This document shows, piece by piece, positions 33,633-42,469 of a stretch of DNA of 64,000 nucleotides (position 1 is its first letter; every line of letters begins with the position of its first letter). Source of the DNA: JAWKJY01 sp041393535 (GTDB lineage Bacteria; Actinomycetota; Thermoleophilia; Gaiellales; Gaiellaceae). The translations under genes were made by a program, and so were the position numbers. The notes under the pieces are model-generated. The model saw nothing but the letters and a program-made list of their open reading frames with translations. It had not been told where the DNA came from and searched no databases. The stretch spans positions 62,001 to 126,000 of the forward strand of contig JAWKJY010000008.1 in NCBI GenBank assembly GCA_041393535.1. Reading direction: 5' to 3'.

Positions 33633-35312
33633 ATGAGGTCGAGATCCCTCACGAAGACCAAGCTCACGGCCCTGCTCGCAGTGGTTGCGGCGCTCGCCCT
33701 CGCGGCCGCCGGCTGCGGTGGCGGGGGCGACAACGAGGGCAGCCCGCCGCCGCCCCCGTCGCCGTCCGAGTCGACGCCGACGCCGGACAGCGGGGAGTCC
33801 GAGGAGCCGGCGCCCGAGCCCGCGCCGGAGCCCGCCGAGCCCGCGCCGTCCGAGCCATCCGGCGAGGTCCCGATCACGTCCGCGTACGCGCCCAAGGACG
33901 TCGTGATGTTCCTCTCGCTGAACACGGATCTCGACTCCGAGGAGTGGACGCAGCTCCAGGCCCTGCTCGCGAAGTTCCCGGGCGGCTCGACCGCCGTGCC
34001 CGAGGTCGTGGGCTCGCTGACCCGCACCTCCGACCCCGGCTCGGAGTCGTCGAGCGGCCAGGGGCTCGAGGCGCTCCGCATCTTCGGCCCCGAGCTCGGG
34101 ATCGCGTTCTTCAACCTCGACGGCGACAACGCCCAGTTCGTCGCGATCGCCAAGCCGACCGACCCGGCGGCGCTCCAGGCGCAGCTCTCGAGCTCGGACG
34201 ACCCGCCGACGGTCAAGGCGCTCGAGGACGGGACGTACCTGCTGGCCGAGTCGCAGGCGCTGATCGACCAGGCCACGACCGGCGCCCAGGCGGGCACGCT
34301 CGCCGACGACGCCGGCTTCCAGCAGGCCATGGGAGACCTCGCGAGCTCGACCGTCGCGAAGCTGTACGCGAACGGCCCGGCGCTGCTCGCGGCAGCCCAG
34401 GCGGGCGCCTCCGGCAGCCAGGCCGAGACGCTCTCCCAGCTCACCGGCGTGCTCGGCATCGGCTCGACCGATCCCGCCGCCGGCGCGGCGCAGCTGACGA
34501 GCCTCGCGCTGGCCGTCCAGGCGGAGGACAACGGGATCAGGCTCGACGGCATCGCCCGCACGGTCGGCGGCCCGGAGCCGCAGACCTTCGCGGCGAAGCT
34601 GCCCGAGATCGTGCCCGCCGGCCCGATCGCCGTGCTCGACTTCTACAACCTGCGCGCGACCGTCGAGACGTTCCTCGACCTGGTCGGCCAGCAGCAGCCC
34701 GGCTTCGACCAGCAGCTCGCCCAGATCGAGGCCGCCCTGAACGTCACGGTGGACAACGACGTGCTCCCGCTGCTCGAGAACGAGCACGCGCTCTACGTCC
34801 GGCCCGGCGTGCCGATCCCCGAGATCACGCTCGTGCTCTCGCCGGAGGATCCGACCGCCGCGCTCGCGACGGTTGACAAGCTCCTCGCCGGCGTCGGCGC
34901 GATCGCGGGGGCCCAGCTGCCCTTCACGACGGGCTCGACGGCGATCGGCTCGGTGACCGCCCGGCAGCTGAACTTCGGGCAGATCTCCGTGTTCTACGCC
35001 GCCGTCGGCGACAACCTCGTCTTCACGAGCTCCGTCGCCGGCATCGCCGACCTGCAGTCCGGCGACCGGCTGAAGGACGACCCGGCCTTCCAGGCCGCGC
35101 TCGCCGCCGCGGGCGTGCCCGACGAGACGGCCGGCTGGCTCTACGTCGACACCCCGAAGCTGCTCTCGTTCGTGTCGACGATCCAGCAGCTGCGCGGGGA
35201 GGACGTCGACCAGTCGCAGCTCGACGCGCTCGCGCCGATCAAGTCGCTGGTGCTCTACGGGACGGGCGAGAAGGACGTCGTCCGCTTCTCCGGCTTCGCA
35301 AACGTCGAGTAA
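33633..35312 (+). CDS. DUF3352 lipoprotein
   Basis: 559 residues with a lipoprotein signal (LLAVVAALALAAAGCGGGG), a Pro/Glu-rich linker (PAPEPAPEPAEPAP) of about 50 residues, and a globular DUF3352-type exported domain (APKDVVMFLSLNTDLDSEEW; repeated DDPAFQAAL and GLYVDTP-like blocks). The function is unknown. AAAGGAG lies 13 bases before the ATG, and a 4-codon frame (GTG ATA CCG GGA TGA, 33622-33636) overlaps the start as ATGA, possibly aiding initiation. metK follows after 18 bases. Confidence 0.85.
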   Translation: MRSRSLTKTKLTALLAVVAALALAAAGCGGGGDNEGSPPPPPSPSESTPTPDSGESEEPAPEPAPEPAEPAPSEPSGEVPITSAYAPKDVVMFLSLNTDLDSEEWTQLQALLAKFPGGSTAVPEVVGSLTRTSDPGSESSSGQGLEALRIFGPELGIAFFNLDGDNAQFVAIAKPTDPAALQAQLSSSDDPPTVKALEDGTYLLAESQALIDQATTGAQAGTLADDAGFQQAMGDLASSTVAKLYANGPALLAAAQAGASGSQAETLSQLTGVLGIGSTDPAAGAAQLTSLALAVQAEDNGIRLDGIARTVGGPEPQTFAAKLPEIVPAGPIAVLDFYNLRATVETFLDLVGQQQPGFDQQLAQIEAALNVTVDNDVLPLLENEHALYVRPGVPIPEITLVLSPEDPTAALATVDKLLAGVGAIAGAQLPFTTGSTAIGSVTARQLNFGQISVFYAAVGDNLVFTSSVAGIADLQSGDRLKDDPAFQAALAAAGVPDETAGWLYVDTPKLLSFVSTIQQLRGEDVDQSQLDALAPIKSLVLYGTGEKDVVRFSGFANVE

Positions 35313-35330
35313 GAAGGCGCATCCGACCAC

Positions 35331-36578
35331 ATGTCCAACCGCTCGTTCCTCTTCACCTCCGAGTCCGTGACGGAGGGCCACCCGGACAAGGTGGCCGATC
35401 AGGTTTCGGATTCCGTGCTTGATGCTGTGCTGGCCCAGGATCCGTTGGGTCGTGTGGCGTGCGAGACGTTGGTCACGACGGGGCTTGTCGTCGTGGCGGG
35501 CGAGATCACGACGTCGGCGACGCTGGATGTGCCGGAGATCGCACGCCGGACGATCCGTGAGATCGGCTATGACCGGGCGAAGTACGGGTTCGACGCCGAG
35601 ACGTGTGGCGTGATCGTGTCGTTGGACAAGCAGTCGCCGGACATCGCGCAGGGGGTTGACACGGCGTACGAGGTCCAGCACGGGCCTGGCGAGGACGACC
35701 CGCTCGAGCGTCAGGGGGCGGGTGACCAGGGGATGATGTTCGGGTATGCGTCGCGGGAGACGGAGGAGCTGATGCCGCTTCCGGTGCTGTTGGCGCACAA
35801 GCTGTGCAGGCGGTTGGCGGAGGTGCGTCGGGCTGGTGATCTCAGCTACTTGCGTCCGGATGGGAAGTCGCAGGTGACGGTGCGCTACGAGGTCGACGCG
35901 AACGGGGTGCAGTCGCCGGTGGCGATCGAGCGGGTGTTGATCTCGACGCAGCATGCGGATGGTCTGGATGCGCAGTCGTTGATCAAGCCGGATCTGATCG
36001 AGCATGTGATCCGGCCGATCCTGCCGAGGTCGTTGTACGACGAGAAGCGGCTGGAGGAGCGGGACTTCGTGCTGGTCAACCCGACCGGGAAGTTCGTGGT
36101 GGGTGGCCCGATGGGCGACTGCGGCCTGACCGGCCGCAAGATCATCGTCGACACGTACGGCGGCGCGGGCCGGCACGGCGGCGGGGCGTTCTCCGGCAAG
36201 GACCCGACGAAGGTCGACCGCTCGGCCGCGTACGCGGCGCGGTACGTGGCGAAGAACGTGGTTGCGGCGGGGCTGGCCGATCGGTGCGAGTTGCAGGTCG
36301 CCTATGCGATCGGTGTCTCGCATCCGGTGTCGATCCAGGTGGAGACGTTCGGGACGGAGGTGATCGCGACGGCGAGGATCGAGGAGCTCGTGCGGGAGCA
36401 CTTCGATCTGCGGCCGGGCGCGATCCTGCGTGACCTCGACCTGCGCCGGCCGATCTACCGCAAGACGGCGGCCTACGGCCACTTCGGCCGCGACGACCAC
36501 GACTTCACCTGGGAGCGCACCGACAAGGCCGAGGCGCTCGCGCGCGCCGCCGGCCTCGACGTCCCCCCGGCCGTCTAG
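35331..36578 (+). CDS. metK: S-adenosylmethionine synthetase, mosaic codon usage
   Basis: Makes SAM from ATP and methionine, 415 residues. FTSESVTEGHPDKVADQVSD, GAGDQGMMFGYA and GGAGRHGGGAFSGKDPTKVD with RSAAYAARY are the three family signatures. Codon use changes abruptly inside the gene. About 35402-36105 and 36250-36425 use TTG, GTG, CGT, GAT and GGT freely, while the two ends and the segment 36106-36250 use the local GTC/CTC/CGC style. This suggests gene conversion or recombination with another lineage, or an assembly chimera. It heads a probable SAM-cycle cluster with the next two genes. Confidence 0.96.
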   Translation: MSNRSFLFTSESVTEGHPDKVADQVSDSVLDAVLAQDPLGRVACETLVTTGLVVVAGEITTSATLDVPEIARRTIREIGYDRAKYGFDAETCGVIVSLDKQSPDIAQGVDTAYEVQHGPGEDDPLERQGAGDQGMMFGYASRETEELMPLPVLLAHKLCRRLAEVRRAGDLSYLRPDGKSQVTVRYEVDANGVQSPVAIERVLISTQHADGLDAQSLIKPDLIEHVIRPILPRSLYDEKRLEERDFVLVNPTGKFVVGGPMGDCGLTGRKIIVDTYGGAGRHGGGAFSGKDPTKVDRSAAYAARYVAKNVVAAGLADRCELQVAYAIGVSHPVSIQVETFGTEVIATARIEELVREHFDLRPGAILRDLDLRRPIYRKTAAYGHFGRDDHDFTWERTDKAEALARAAGLDVPPAV

Positions 36579-36582
36579 CGCG

Positions 36583-37515
36583 GTGCTCGTCGTCGTGGGA
36601 ACCCTCGGGCTCGACTCGGTCGAGACGCCGTTCGCCAGCCGGGACGCCGTGCCCGGCGGCTCGGCAACGCACTTCTCGCTCGCGGCGGGCTTCTTCACGG
36701 ACGTGCGCGTCGTCGGCGTCGTCGGCGACGATCTCGGCGAGGAGCCGCTCGCGGCGCTCGCGGAGCGCGGGATCGACGTCTCGGACGTCGAGCGCGTCCC
36801 CGGCGGCCGCTCGTTCCGCTGGCGCGTCCGCTACGACTACGCGCTCTCCGTCGCCGGGGCCGAGGCCGAGGCGGGCGTGCTCGACGGCTTCCGGCCCCGG
36901 CTCTCCGAGGCGAGCCGGCGCGCGTCGACGCTCTACCTCGGCAACTTCGAGCCGGCGCTCCAGCGCGAGGTCCGCGAGGCGTGCCCGGGCGCGGCCCTGG
37001 TCGGGCTGGACACCATGGACCACTGGATCGAGACCGCGCGCGACCGGCTCGTTCCGGCGATCGCGGCGGTCGACTGCGTCGTCCTCAACGAGGCGGAGAT
37101 CCGCCGGCTCGCGCAGGAGCCGAGCCTGCCGCTCGCGGCGCGGACGATCCGGGCGTGGGGGCCGCGGCTCGTCGTCGTCAAGCTCGGCCGCCACGGCGCG
37201 GCGCTGTTCACCCGCGACGGCGCCTTCGCCGTCCCCGGCTACCCGCTCGAGCGGATCGTCGACCCGACCGGCGCGGGCGACCACTTCGCCGGCGGCTTCC
37301 TCGGCTACCTCGACGCGCACGCGGACGAGGGCCTCGACGGCGAGGTCGTCCGGCGCGCGATGGTCTACGGGTCGGTCGTCGCGTCCTTCGGGGTCGAGGG
37401 GTGGGGGCCCGAGCGGATCCGCCGGCTGACCCGCACCGAGATCGGCGAGCGCTTCGACGCGTTCCAGCGGCTGACCCGCTTCGAGGCCGAGCCGGCGCGC
37501 GACCCCGCCGGCTGA
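36583..37515 (+). CDS. PfkB-family carbohydrate/nucleoside kinase
   Basis: Ribokinase-fold kinase of 310 residues. GGSATHFSLAAGFF near the N-terminus, VLNEAEIRRLA, and the anion-hole and catalytic DPTGAGDHFAGGFLGYLDAH near residue 227 are the PfkB signatures. The GTG start is 4 bases after the metK stop. Position between metK and a homocysteine methyltransferase makes adenosine or methylthioribose-type salvage in the SAM cycle plausible, but sequence alone does not fix the substrate. Confidence 0.86.
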   Translation: MLVVVGTLGLDSVETPFASRDAVPGGSATHFSLAAGFFTDVRVVGVVGDDLGEEPLAALAERGIDVSDVERVPGGRSFRWRVRYDYALSVAGAEAEAGVLDGFRPRLSEASRRASTLYLGNFEPALQREVREACPGAALVGLDTMDHWIETARDRLVPAIAAVDCVVLNEAEIRRLAQEPSLPLAARTIRAWGPRLVVVKLGRHGAALFTRDGAFAVPGYPLERIVDPTGAGDHFAGGFLGYLDAHADEGLDGEVVRRAMVYGSVVASFGVEGWGPERIRRLTRTEIGERFDAFQRLTRFEAEPARDPAG

Positions 37516-37539
37516 CCGCCCGCCACCAGGAGGATGGGA

Positions 37540-39294
37540 ATGCCCCGTCAGGCACCCTCGGCCCGCGAGCTCTCCCGCTCGCCCGCCTACGCCCGCATCG
37601 AGCGGCTGCTCGCCGAGGATCGCTGCGTCGTCCTCGACGGCGCGGTCGCGACCGAGCTCCAGCACGCGCACGCCCTCCAGGGCGACAGCCGCGGCCCCGA
37701 CCCCGAGCTCTGGGGGACGTGGGCGCTCTACCGCGCCCCCGAGGCCGTCCTCGGCGTCCACCGCCGCTACGTCGACGCCGGCTGCGACGTGATCTCGACG
37801 AACACCTGGTCGATCCTCGACGCGCCCGAGGTGCGGGGCGGGCCGGGTCGCGCCGACCTCGTCCACTGGATGGACGTCGCGCGGCGCGGCGTCCAGCTCG
37901 CGCGCCGCGCGGTCGAGGAGGGCGGCCGCGAGGGCGAGGCGGCCGTCGCGTTCGCGCTCTCCGAGGAGGGCGGCTCGCTCGGCAGGGCGGGCACGCTCGA
38001 CCTGCTCGGGCGCGTCTTCGAGGAGACGCCGCCCGACCTCGTCCTGCTCGAGACGCTGACGCTGATCCGCGAGCCGCAGACCTTCGAGCTGGTCGACGGG
38101 CTGCTCGAGCTCGGCCTGCCCGTCTGGCTCAGCTTCCGCCGCTGCCGACACGGCGTCTGCGGCGTCTACGGCCAGCACTGGGGCCCGCCCGAGGGCGACC
38201 TGTTCGGCCGCGCGGCCCGCCGCTTCGAGGAGCTCGGCGTCTCGGCACTCCTGATCAACTGCCTCCCCGTCGACCACGTCGCCGGGATGCTCCCGTGGCT
38301 GCGCGACTTCACCGACCTGCCGCTCGGCGTCTACCCGAACCTCGGCTACCTCGCGAACGACCGCTGGCGCTTCGACGAGCGGATCGGGCCCGAGGAGTAC
38401 GCGGCGCTCGCGCTCCAGTGGCGGGAGGAGGGCGCGCAGATCGTCGGCGGCTGCTGCGGGACGACGCCCGAGCACGTCGCCGCGGCGGCCGCGGCGCTCG
38501 CCGGGACGCGCCCGGGGCGACGGCGCGCCGAGCCGGTCGAGCAGGACGGCGCCGGCCCGCCGGGCGAGCCGTGGACCGACGAGCAGGGCCGCTCGCTCTT
38601 CCCGCTGCCGTTTCCGAGGCTCACCGTCGACGTGGGCGTCTTCGTCCCCACGCAGGGGAGCTACCTCGTCTGGAAGCACCTCTTCCAGACGGGCGCAGGC
38701 GCGGGGCAGACCTGCCTCGACGTCGGCTGCGGCTGCGGCATCCTCTCCGTCCAGCTCGGCCTGAACGGCGCGACGCGCGTGCACTCGATCGACATCGACG
38801 TGAGCGCCGTCGCGAACACGCTCGCCAACGGCTTCCGCAACGGCGTCTCGGCCGGGATGACCGGCGAGGACGTCGACATCTACCAGTGGGAGCCGACCGA
38901 GCGGTTCGACCTGATCGTGGCGAGCCTCTACCAGATGCCCGTCGACCCCTACGAGGAGCCGACCGGCCACCGGCCGCTCGACTACTGGGGCCGCAACGTC
39001 CTCGACCACTTCCTCGAGCTGCTGCCGCGGCTGCTCGCGCCGGGCGGGCGGGCGCTGATCATGCAGCTCTCGATCGTGGGCCAGAAGCGCACCGCCCGCC
39101 TGCTCGCGCGGAACGGCCTCCAGGCGCGCGTGGTCGACTTCGCGTTCTTCCCGTTCGGGCCGCTGTTCGAGGCGAACCGCGAGCAGATCGTCCGCGTCGA
39201 GGAGCTGTCCGACGCGTACCACCTGATCACGGGCAGCGAGGACGTGATGGTCGCCTACCTGCTGGAGGTGACCCGCACGCCGGACGCGGGGTAG
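37540..39294 (+). CDS. Homocysteine S-methyltransferase fused to a SAM-dependent methyltransferase
   Basis: 584 residues. Residues 1-320 form an Hcy-binding TIM barrel (CVVLDGAVATELQ) with the zinc cysteines in LLINCLPV (C about 240) and GGCCGTTPEH (C about 305 and 306). Residues about 345-584 form a class I methyltransferase domain (CLDVGCGCGILSVQLG near 390; IVASLYQMPVDP). AGGAGG lies 6 bases before ATG 37540; ATG 37534 is too close. The fusion would join methyl transfer to homocysteine with a SAM-using activity, and it follows metK and the kinase. The target of the second domain is unknown. Confidence 0.86.
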   Translation: MPRQAPSARELSRSPAYARIERLLAEDRCVVLDGAVATELQHAHALQGDSRGPDPELWGTWALYRAPEAVLGVHRRYVDAGCDVISTNTWSILDAPEVRGGPGRADLVHWMDVARRGVQLARRAVEEGGREGEAAVAFALSEEGGSLGRAGTLDLLGRVFEETPPDLVLLETLTLIREPQTFELVDGLLELGLPVWLSFRRCRHGVCGVYGQHWGPPEGDLFGRAARRFEELGVSALLINCLPVDHVAGMLPWLRDFTDLPLGVYPNLGYLANDRWRFDERIGPEEYAALALQWREEGAQIVGGCCGTTPEHVAAAAAALAGTRPGRRRAEPVEQDGAGPPGEPWTDEQGRSLFPLPFPRLTVDVGVFVPTQGSYLVWKHLFQTGAGAGQTCLDVGCGCGILSVQLGLNGATRVHSIDIDVSAVANTLANGFRNGVSAGMTGEDVDIYQWEPTERFDLIVASLYQMPVDPYEEPTGHRPLDYWGRNVLDHFLELLPRLLAPGGRALIMQLSIVGQKRTARLLARNGLQARVVDFAFFPFGPLFEANREQIVRVEELSDAYHLITGSEDVMVAYLLEVTRTPDAG

Positions 39295-39297
39295 AGT
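39292..39297 (+). promoter_or_regulatory. -10 element (TAGAGT), leaderless geometry
   Basis: TAGAGT begins in the stop of the fusion gene and ends 6 bases before ATG 39304. GTGACC, 18 bases upstream, is a weak -35 candidate. Confidence 0.45.
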
Positions 39298-39303
39298 CGC
39301 CGC

Positions 39304-40268
39304 ATGACCAGCACCCTGCCTCCGAACGACGTCGTGCGCGTCGGCGTCCACGCCGGCCAGCAGCACACCGACCTCGACGCCTACGTGCGCCTCTGGCAGC
39401 GCGTCGAGGCGCTCGGGTACGACTGGGTCTCGCTCTTCGACCACTTCCTGCCGATCCAGTCCGACCCGACCGGGCCGTGCTTCGAGGGGCCGACGCTGCT
39501 CGCGTACCTCGCGGCGAAGACCTCGCGGATCCGCACGGGGCTGCTCGTCACCGGCAACACGTACCGGCACCCGGCCGTCCTCGCGAACGTCGCGGCGACG
39601 CTCGACCACGTCACCGGCGGCCGGCTCGAGTTCGGCATCGGCGCCGGCTGGTTCGAGCTCGAGCACGCGCAGTACGGGATCGACTTCCACACGCTCGGCA
39701 CGCGGCTCGCGATGTTCCGGGAGGCGGCCGTCGTCGTGCGGAAGCTGCTGCACGAGGAGACCACGTCGTTCCAGGGGCGCTACTACACGCTGACCGACGC
39801 GCGCTGCGAGCCGAAGCCGCTCCAGCAGCCCTTCCCGCTCTGGGTCGGCGGCGCGGGCGAGCGGAAGACGCTGCGCGTCGTCGCCGAGAGCGCCGACGGC
39901 TGGAACATGCTCCTGCCGTCCGAGGAGGAGTACCGCCGGAAGCTGGACGCGCTCGCCGGACACTGCGCCGACGTCGGCCGCGATCCGACGGAGATCCGCA
40001 AGTCGCTGATCTTCTGGGTCGTCCTCGGCGACACGGAGGCCGGGCGAGGAGCGGCTCGCGGCGCGCGCCGCCGAGCTGCGCTCCGACCCGGCCGAGCTGG
40101 CCGCGCGTGGGTTCGCGCCCTCTCGGCCGAGCAGTGCGTCGAGTGGCTCCTGCCGTACCTGCGCCTGGGCGTCCGGGACTTCCTCGTCATGGCCCGCCCG
40201 CCGAGGACGCGCAGACGCTCGAGCTGATGGCACAGGTGGTCGCGCCGGCGCTGCGCGGCGCGGCGTAG
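39304..40268 (+). CDS. LLM-class F420-dependent oxidoreductase, frameshifted
   Basis: Luciferase-like TIM-barrel enzyme; the actinobacterial subgroup usually uses F420. VGVHAGQQHTDLDAYVRLWQ, GYDWVSLFDHFLPIQSDP, LLVTGNTYRHPAVLANVAAT and GGRLEFGIGAGWFELEH are classic. From about 40040 the sequence must be read in three frames (EERLAARAAELRSDPAELAA, then LSAEQCVEWLLPYLRLGVRD, then EDAQTLELMAQVVAPALRGA) to reach TAG at 40266-40268, so there are at least three indels. All pieces are recognisable family sequence, so the gene is probably intact in the organism. Confidence 0.84.
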
Positions 40269-40274
40269 CGCCCG

Positions 40275-41056
40275 TCAGGGCGCGAACGAACCGCGATCGA
40301 GCCGAGGCCGACGAACGTCGCCTCGACCCGGTCGCCGGGGGCGATCGGGACGGGCACCGTCGTCGTCCCGGTGGTGACGACGTCGCCGGCGCGCAGGTGG
40401 AGGCCGTGCCGCGGCAGCTCGTTCGCGAGCCACGTCAGCGCCGCGCGCGGGTCGCCGAGGACGTTCGCGCCCCGGCCCCGCTCGGCGACCTCGCCGTTGC
40501 GCGCGATCGCCGTCTCGACGGCGGCGAGGTCGAGCTCGCGACCGCCCGGCACTTCGGGCCCGAGCACGAAGAGGCCGGCGTAGGCGTCGTCGGCGAGGAT
40601 CTGCGCGACGGGGACGTCCGCGTACCGCTCGAGCCGCGTGTCGGGCACCTCGACCGCGAGGTGCACGGCATCGACCGCGGCGAGCACGTCCTCCGTCGTG
40701 TGCGGGCCCTCGCCCGGCAGGTCGCGGGCGAGCACGAACGCCAGCTCGGCCTCGACGACGCGCAGCAGGTTCCGGCCGGCCGGCAGCAGCTCGCCCGGCG
40801 CGCGCAGGAAGCGCGAGAAGAGCCGCCCCGGGATCGGGGCCGTGACCCCGATGTGCCGCTGGCCGCCCTCGGAGGTCGCGGCGAGCTTCCAGCCGATCGT
40901 CGGGCCGGCGAGCCGGGCGAGCGCCGCCTGCGCGGCCCAGCCCTCCGCCTCGTCGCGCGGCGCGATCTCGCCCGGTAGCTCCGGCGGCCGCTCGCCGCCC
41001 TGCCACGTCCGCCAGATCGTCTCGGCCGCCCGCTCGGCCCGCTCGTCCGCCTGCAT
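40275..41056 (-). CDS. 2-keto-4-pentenoate hydratase / fumarylacetoacetate hydrolase family
   Basis: About 260 residues, MQADERAERAAETIWRTWQG. The metal-binding VVEAELAFVLARDLPGEGPH and GDVVTTGTTTVPVPIAPGDR match the MhpD-like branch of the FAH superfamily, which acts on 2-oxo acids in aromatic or meta-cleavage catabolism. In frame the protein runs past its expected end. One indel near 40285 gives GSIAVRFAP and TGA at 40275-40277, avoiding overlap with the convergent gene. GATACT (41070-41065) ends 8 bases before the ATG, so it is probably leaderless. Confidence 0.85.
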
Positions 41057-41141
41057 CGCGGCGGAGTATCGCAGCGACCGGGCCCCTCGCGCGGGCGGGG
41101 CGACCGCGTTTCGCGACTCGCGACCGGGGGAGACACGAGGC

Positions 41142-41801
41142 GTGCGCCGCGCCCTCGCAGCGACCGCCCTCCTCGCCCTCCTCGCCGGAGGCGCGGCGGC
41201 GTGCGGTGGCGACGACGAGGGCTCCGGCGCGACCGGCCGCGGCGACACCGCGGTGGGGACGCTCGAGGGCTTCCGCGACGTCCTGCCCGCGCCGTCGCGG
41301 AGCGACTCGACGCCCGCCGACCCGGGCGCGGGCGGCGTCGAGCCCGTCGTCGTCCCGCTCGCAGGCGTCGGCGAGGACGGGCTGACCGGCACCGCCACGC
41401 TCCTGCCCTCGACCGACGCGACGCTCGTCCAGCTCCACCTCGACGGCGACACCGGCGACGAACCGCGCCCTGCCGGCCTGCACCGCGGCAGCTGCGAGGC
41501 GCCCGGCGAGCGCGTGCACGACCTGGGCTTCGTCGGCGGCGACGAGCGTGTCGAGCCGAGCGGCGTCACGGACGCCGACCCGTCGGCGACCACCGTCCCG
41601 GACGAGGGCGACGCCTCGGGCGCGGGCGGCGACCAGGGCGGCGCGCTGACGCGCGCGACCGTGCCGGAGCAGCTCGACCGGCTGCTCGCCGACGGCCTCG
41701 TCGTCGCGGTCGGCGAGCCCGGCGAGCCCGCGATCGTCGTCGCGTGCGGCGCGCTCGGCGACGCGGCGCCGGACGCGCCCGCCGCCACGACGACGGGCTG
41801 A
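41142..41801 (+). CDS. Putative lipoprotein, unknown
   Basis: 219 residues from GTG with GGGGGAG upstream. The N-terminus RRALAATALLALLAGGAAAC gives a signal peptide with a plausible lipobox cysteine. It is followed by a Gly/Asp-rich linker and a domain containing GTATLLPSTDATLVQLHLDG and LHRGSCEAPGERVHDLGFV, reminiscent of CHRD-like extracellular domains. The C-terminal half is acidic, with VPEQLDRLLADGLVVAV. The function is unknown. It is divergent from the hydratase gene. Confidence 0.72.
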   Translation: MRRALAATALLALLAGGAAACGGDDEGSGATGRGDTAVGTLEGFRDVLPAPSRSDSTPADPGAGGVEPVVVPLAGVGEDGLTGTATLLPSTDATLVQLHLDGDTGDEPRPAGLHRGSCEAPGERVHDLGFVGGDERVEPSGVTDADPSATTVPDEGDASGAGGDQGGALTRATVPEQLDRLLADGLVVAVGEPGEPAIVVACGALGDAAPDAPAATTTG

Positions 41802-41881
41802 CGAGCACGCGCCGCCGGCTTGGCGACGCGTGGTCCGGGGTATCTGGCCTCCCTGGCAGGAACGCGAACGGGAGGGATCGC

Positions 41882-42052
41882 ATGGCATCGACCACGGGAG
41901 ACGCTGGACGCGCAGGCGGCATCGGCCTCGGCGGCATCCTCGTCATCGTCGGGATCGTCCTGGCGCTCGTGTGGAGCGTCTGGGTGGGCGTGATCGTCGC
42001 GCTCGTCGGGCTCGTCGCCTTCGGCGGCTTCGCGAAGGGCAAGTGGTACTGA
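41882..42052 (+). CDS. Small two-helix membrane protein
   Basis: 56 residues: a short polar N-terminus (MASTTGDAGRAGG), two closely spaced hydrophobic helices (GIGLGGILVIVGIVLALVWS and VGVIVALVGLVAFGG), and a FAKGKWY tail. GGGAGGGAT lies 5 bases before the ATG. The family is unrecognised. It ends just before a bidirectional hairpin. Confidence 0.65.
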   Translation: MASTTGDAGRAGGIGLGGILVIVGIVLALVWSVWVGVIVALVGLVAFGGFAKGKWY

Positions 42053-42064
42053 GCGGACGGTCGG

Positions 42065-42090
42065 GGCGGCGCGGCTAGGGCCGCGCCGCC
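42065..42090. terminator. Bidirectional hairpin between convergent small genes
   Basis: GGCGGCGCGGC and GCCGCGCCGCC form a perfect 11-bp stem with a TAGG loop. It lies 12 bases after the plus-strand gene and contains the probable stop of the minus-strand gene. Confidence 0.55.
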
Positions 42091-42226
42091 AGCTGGCCCG
42101 GCGGTCGCGCTCGCGCTGGTCCTGGCCGTCGCGGCGCGCGGCCCAGAGGAGCAGGCCGAGCCAGGCGAGGACGCCGCCGACGGTGAGGATCGACGCGATC
42201 ACGATGGCGACGACGGTTCCGCTCAT
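42075..42226 (-). CDS. Small single-pass membrane protein, C-terminus uncertain
   Basis: MSGTVVAIVIASILTVGGVL begins a protein with one long hydrophobic helix (about 4-29) and then a charged tail (ARRDGQDQRERDRRA). In frame it reads on antisense to the neighbouring gene. A single indel near 42100 gives the stop at 42075-42077, for about 50 residues. TATCAC (42238-42233) ends 6 bases before the ATG, leaderless geometry. The function is unknown. Confidence 0.5.
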
Positions 42227-42469
42227 GCACCAGTGATACCCGAGCGGCCCGGATCCACACGGCACGTGCGAGGCGCCCGTGGCGGGCGCCCTCGCTGCCC
42301 GCGGACGGGGCCGACGCCGCGAGCGACCCGAGGAGGAGGCGGGCCACGATCGCGGAGCACCGTTCGGCTGCCCGCGGAGCCGCGGCGCCAAACAGGGCCA
42401 CCAGGCGCGTTTCCCGACCGGGCGGCCGGGTACCCGCTGCGAGACGGACGACCCGACGGGGGAGCCACG

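Noticed and set aside
33622..33636. Four-codon minigene (GTG ATA CCG GGA TGA) overlapping the DUF3352 start
   Set aside because: Too short to judge. The ribosome binding site is only 2 bases away from it and serves the ATG poorly as well; mentioned only in the gene entry.
40268..40283. GCGCCC/GGGCGC hairpin between the LLM oxidoreductase and hydratase genes
   Set aside because: Well placed for a bidirectional terminator, but only a 6-bp stem without a T-run, so not listed as a feature.
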